Shown: in pieces, positions 63,076 through 64,000 of the stretch | Numbering within the stretch: the first letter of the stretch is position 1 | Layout: each line of letters begins with the position of its first letter | Source: Branchiostoma belcheri | Taxonomy: Eukaryota; Chordata; Leptocardii; Amphioxiformes; Branchiostomatidae | Direction: 5' to 3' | DNA length: 64,000 bases | NCBI RefSeq assembly: GCF_001625305.1 | Contig: NW_017804465.1 | Location: forward strand, 174,280-238,279 | Program-made: the position numbers and the translations under genes | Notes under the pieces: model-generated | The model's input: only the letters and a program-made list of their open reading frames with translations | What the model was told of the DNA's origin: nothing | Databases searched by the model: none

Positions 63076-63259
63076 ATTGAATGGGCCCTGGACCCCAAAA
63101 GATGGCAATTACTCTATGGGTCAGAACACAAAGTGTCTAGCCTCTCGTATAAAATTAGGGGTTACCATTTGCTACCGAAGGAAAAATGGTCTCTGAGAGT
63201 CCATGGTTTGCTGGAAAAATTATATAGAATGGAAATGTCCAAGTACAAGAATAATATGC
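63076..63259 (+). CDS. Candidate internal exon of unknown gene
   Basis: A 184 bp segment with good splice sites at both ends. The pyrimidine-rich acceptor ends CAATTGCAG at 63075, and the donor is TGC|GTGAGTTA (GT at 63260-63261). The frame is open for 61 codons plus one base, beginning IEWALDPKRW and including LPKEKWSLRVHGLLEKLY, a charged, helix-like stretch. The family was not recognised. It lies on the strand opposite the protocadherin and close to the right edge, so a neighbouring or nested gene would have to be read from flanking sequence. A foldback MITE begins about 15 bases after the donor, which weakens the case. Chance open reading frame plus chance splice sites is the alternative. 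Confidence 0.28.
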
Positions 63260-63274
63260 GTGAGTTAGCTAGCC

Positions 63275-63440
63275 CTAACCTCTATATATCAGGCTTCAGA
63301 AAAGGCTGGAAAAAGTTGAAATTAGCCACGAAATAGACAGATAACATGCCATGGGAGTTGGTACAGTTTGCCACTTCTGGGGGAACTATTTAGCCAATTT
63401 TTCATATTTCCAGTCACTTCTGAAACCAGGTAGAGGCTAA
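63275..63440. mobile_element. Foldback element, GGCTTCAGAAGC family
   Basis: The left arm TAACCTCTATATATCAGGC then TTCAGAA pairs with the right arm TTCTGAAACCAGGTAGAGGC. The interior gaaattagcc pairs with ttagccaattttt. Confidence 0.55.
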
Positions 63441-64000
63441 GCTGGCCCTGGAGTTTCTATTTTCCACCAAAGAGTCTGCTAGAGACTACTTTTCCATGAT
63501 TGATATCATATGGTATCCTACTACTGGCACAAAGTAAAAGTCTAAAAATAGGCAAAGAAAAATGTAGTATTACAGGGTACATGGTTCCATATTGAAAAGC
63601 CTAGCAAGAAATGTTTTTGTTAATGAATTACTTTTCAATTTGAAAGGGGTTGATGTTTAATATTCATTTCCAATCCAGACAGCAGTGAATGAATTTACAA
63701 ATTGTGTCTCATGGCATAATCCCTTTTGATTAAAAAGTTGTTTTGTTTTGACAACTTATGGGGCAAACCAATTGGGGGGCTGGTTAGAAAAACAATTTGG
63801 GGATGAAAAAACAATTTGGGGTTTGAATAGCTGTCTTGCTTTCACATGTAACAGAGAACAGACTAATTAGAGCTGGTTGGGAGGGAAGAACAGTTTGAGG
63901 TGAGAACTGGGAGGTACATCTGGGTTCACAAGTACTTGTCACTCAAACCCTCATGGCAGACTCAAGGGGAATACTAGTACATGTACTAGTAGTCTAATGG

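Larger units (their letters stand above)
53520..64000 (-). other. Probable upstream intron of the protocadherin gene
   Basis: The exon at 53319-53517 needs a phase-0 upstream exon, and no cadherin-repeat or transmembrane coding sequence is visible here. The region holds a complete MITE (54984), foldbacks (60493, 63275), tandem repeats at 57.8 and 62 kb, and a repeat-poor block at about 58930-59280. The long plus-strand frame at 59931-60419 runs into a decayed MITE end and is judged fortuitous. Confidence 0.5.

Overview
The window reads as animal nuclear DNA from an intron-rich invertebrate deuterostome. A lancelet (Branchiostoma-like) genome is the best guess. The reasons are frequent tacatgta words, tRNA-derived SINEs, a dense and varied load of short foldback DNA transposons (MITEs), many diverged short tandem duplications, and one chordate-type delta-protocadherin locus. 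This is an inference from style and cannot be confirmed from sequence alone. No bacterial, viral or CRISPR features were seen, and no functional tRNA or rRNA gene.

Only one gene is convincingly supported. On the minus strand, an internal exon (53319-53517) and the terminal exon (36176-36834) join in a compatible phase. Together they encode the last 285 residues of a delta-type protocadherin cytoplasmic tail. It carries a DSGRGDSD motif, a GHSDRCWMP motif, an LSTFDP match to the WAVE-complex receptor motif (WIRS), and an HHVTFS segment. The ectodomain and transmembrane exon are not in the window, so the gene must extend beyond the right edge. The 16.5 kb intron between the two exons is partly repeat-poor and has a duplicated element of about 240 bp, which suggests regulatory content.

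Layout: 1-36175 lies downstream of the protocadherin gene and is mostly repeats. It holds three SINE families, Harbinger-like MITEs with TTA/TAA target duplications, small TTAA-flanked hairpin elements, a tandem array of about 349 bp units at 3.4-4.9 kb, microsatellites, and two weak minus-strand coding-like segments near 19.3 and 27.1 kb. 36176-53517 is the protocadherin 3' part, with a weak opposite-strand exon candidate at 49.9 kb. 53518-64000 is probably upstream intron of the same gene, with one complete Harbinger-like MITE, other repeats, a repeat-poor block near 59 kb, and an exon candidate on the plus strand at 63.1 kb.

Most other open frames are short, lack splice-compatible ends or protein-like composition, and were not called.
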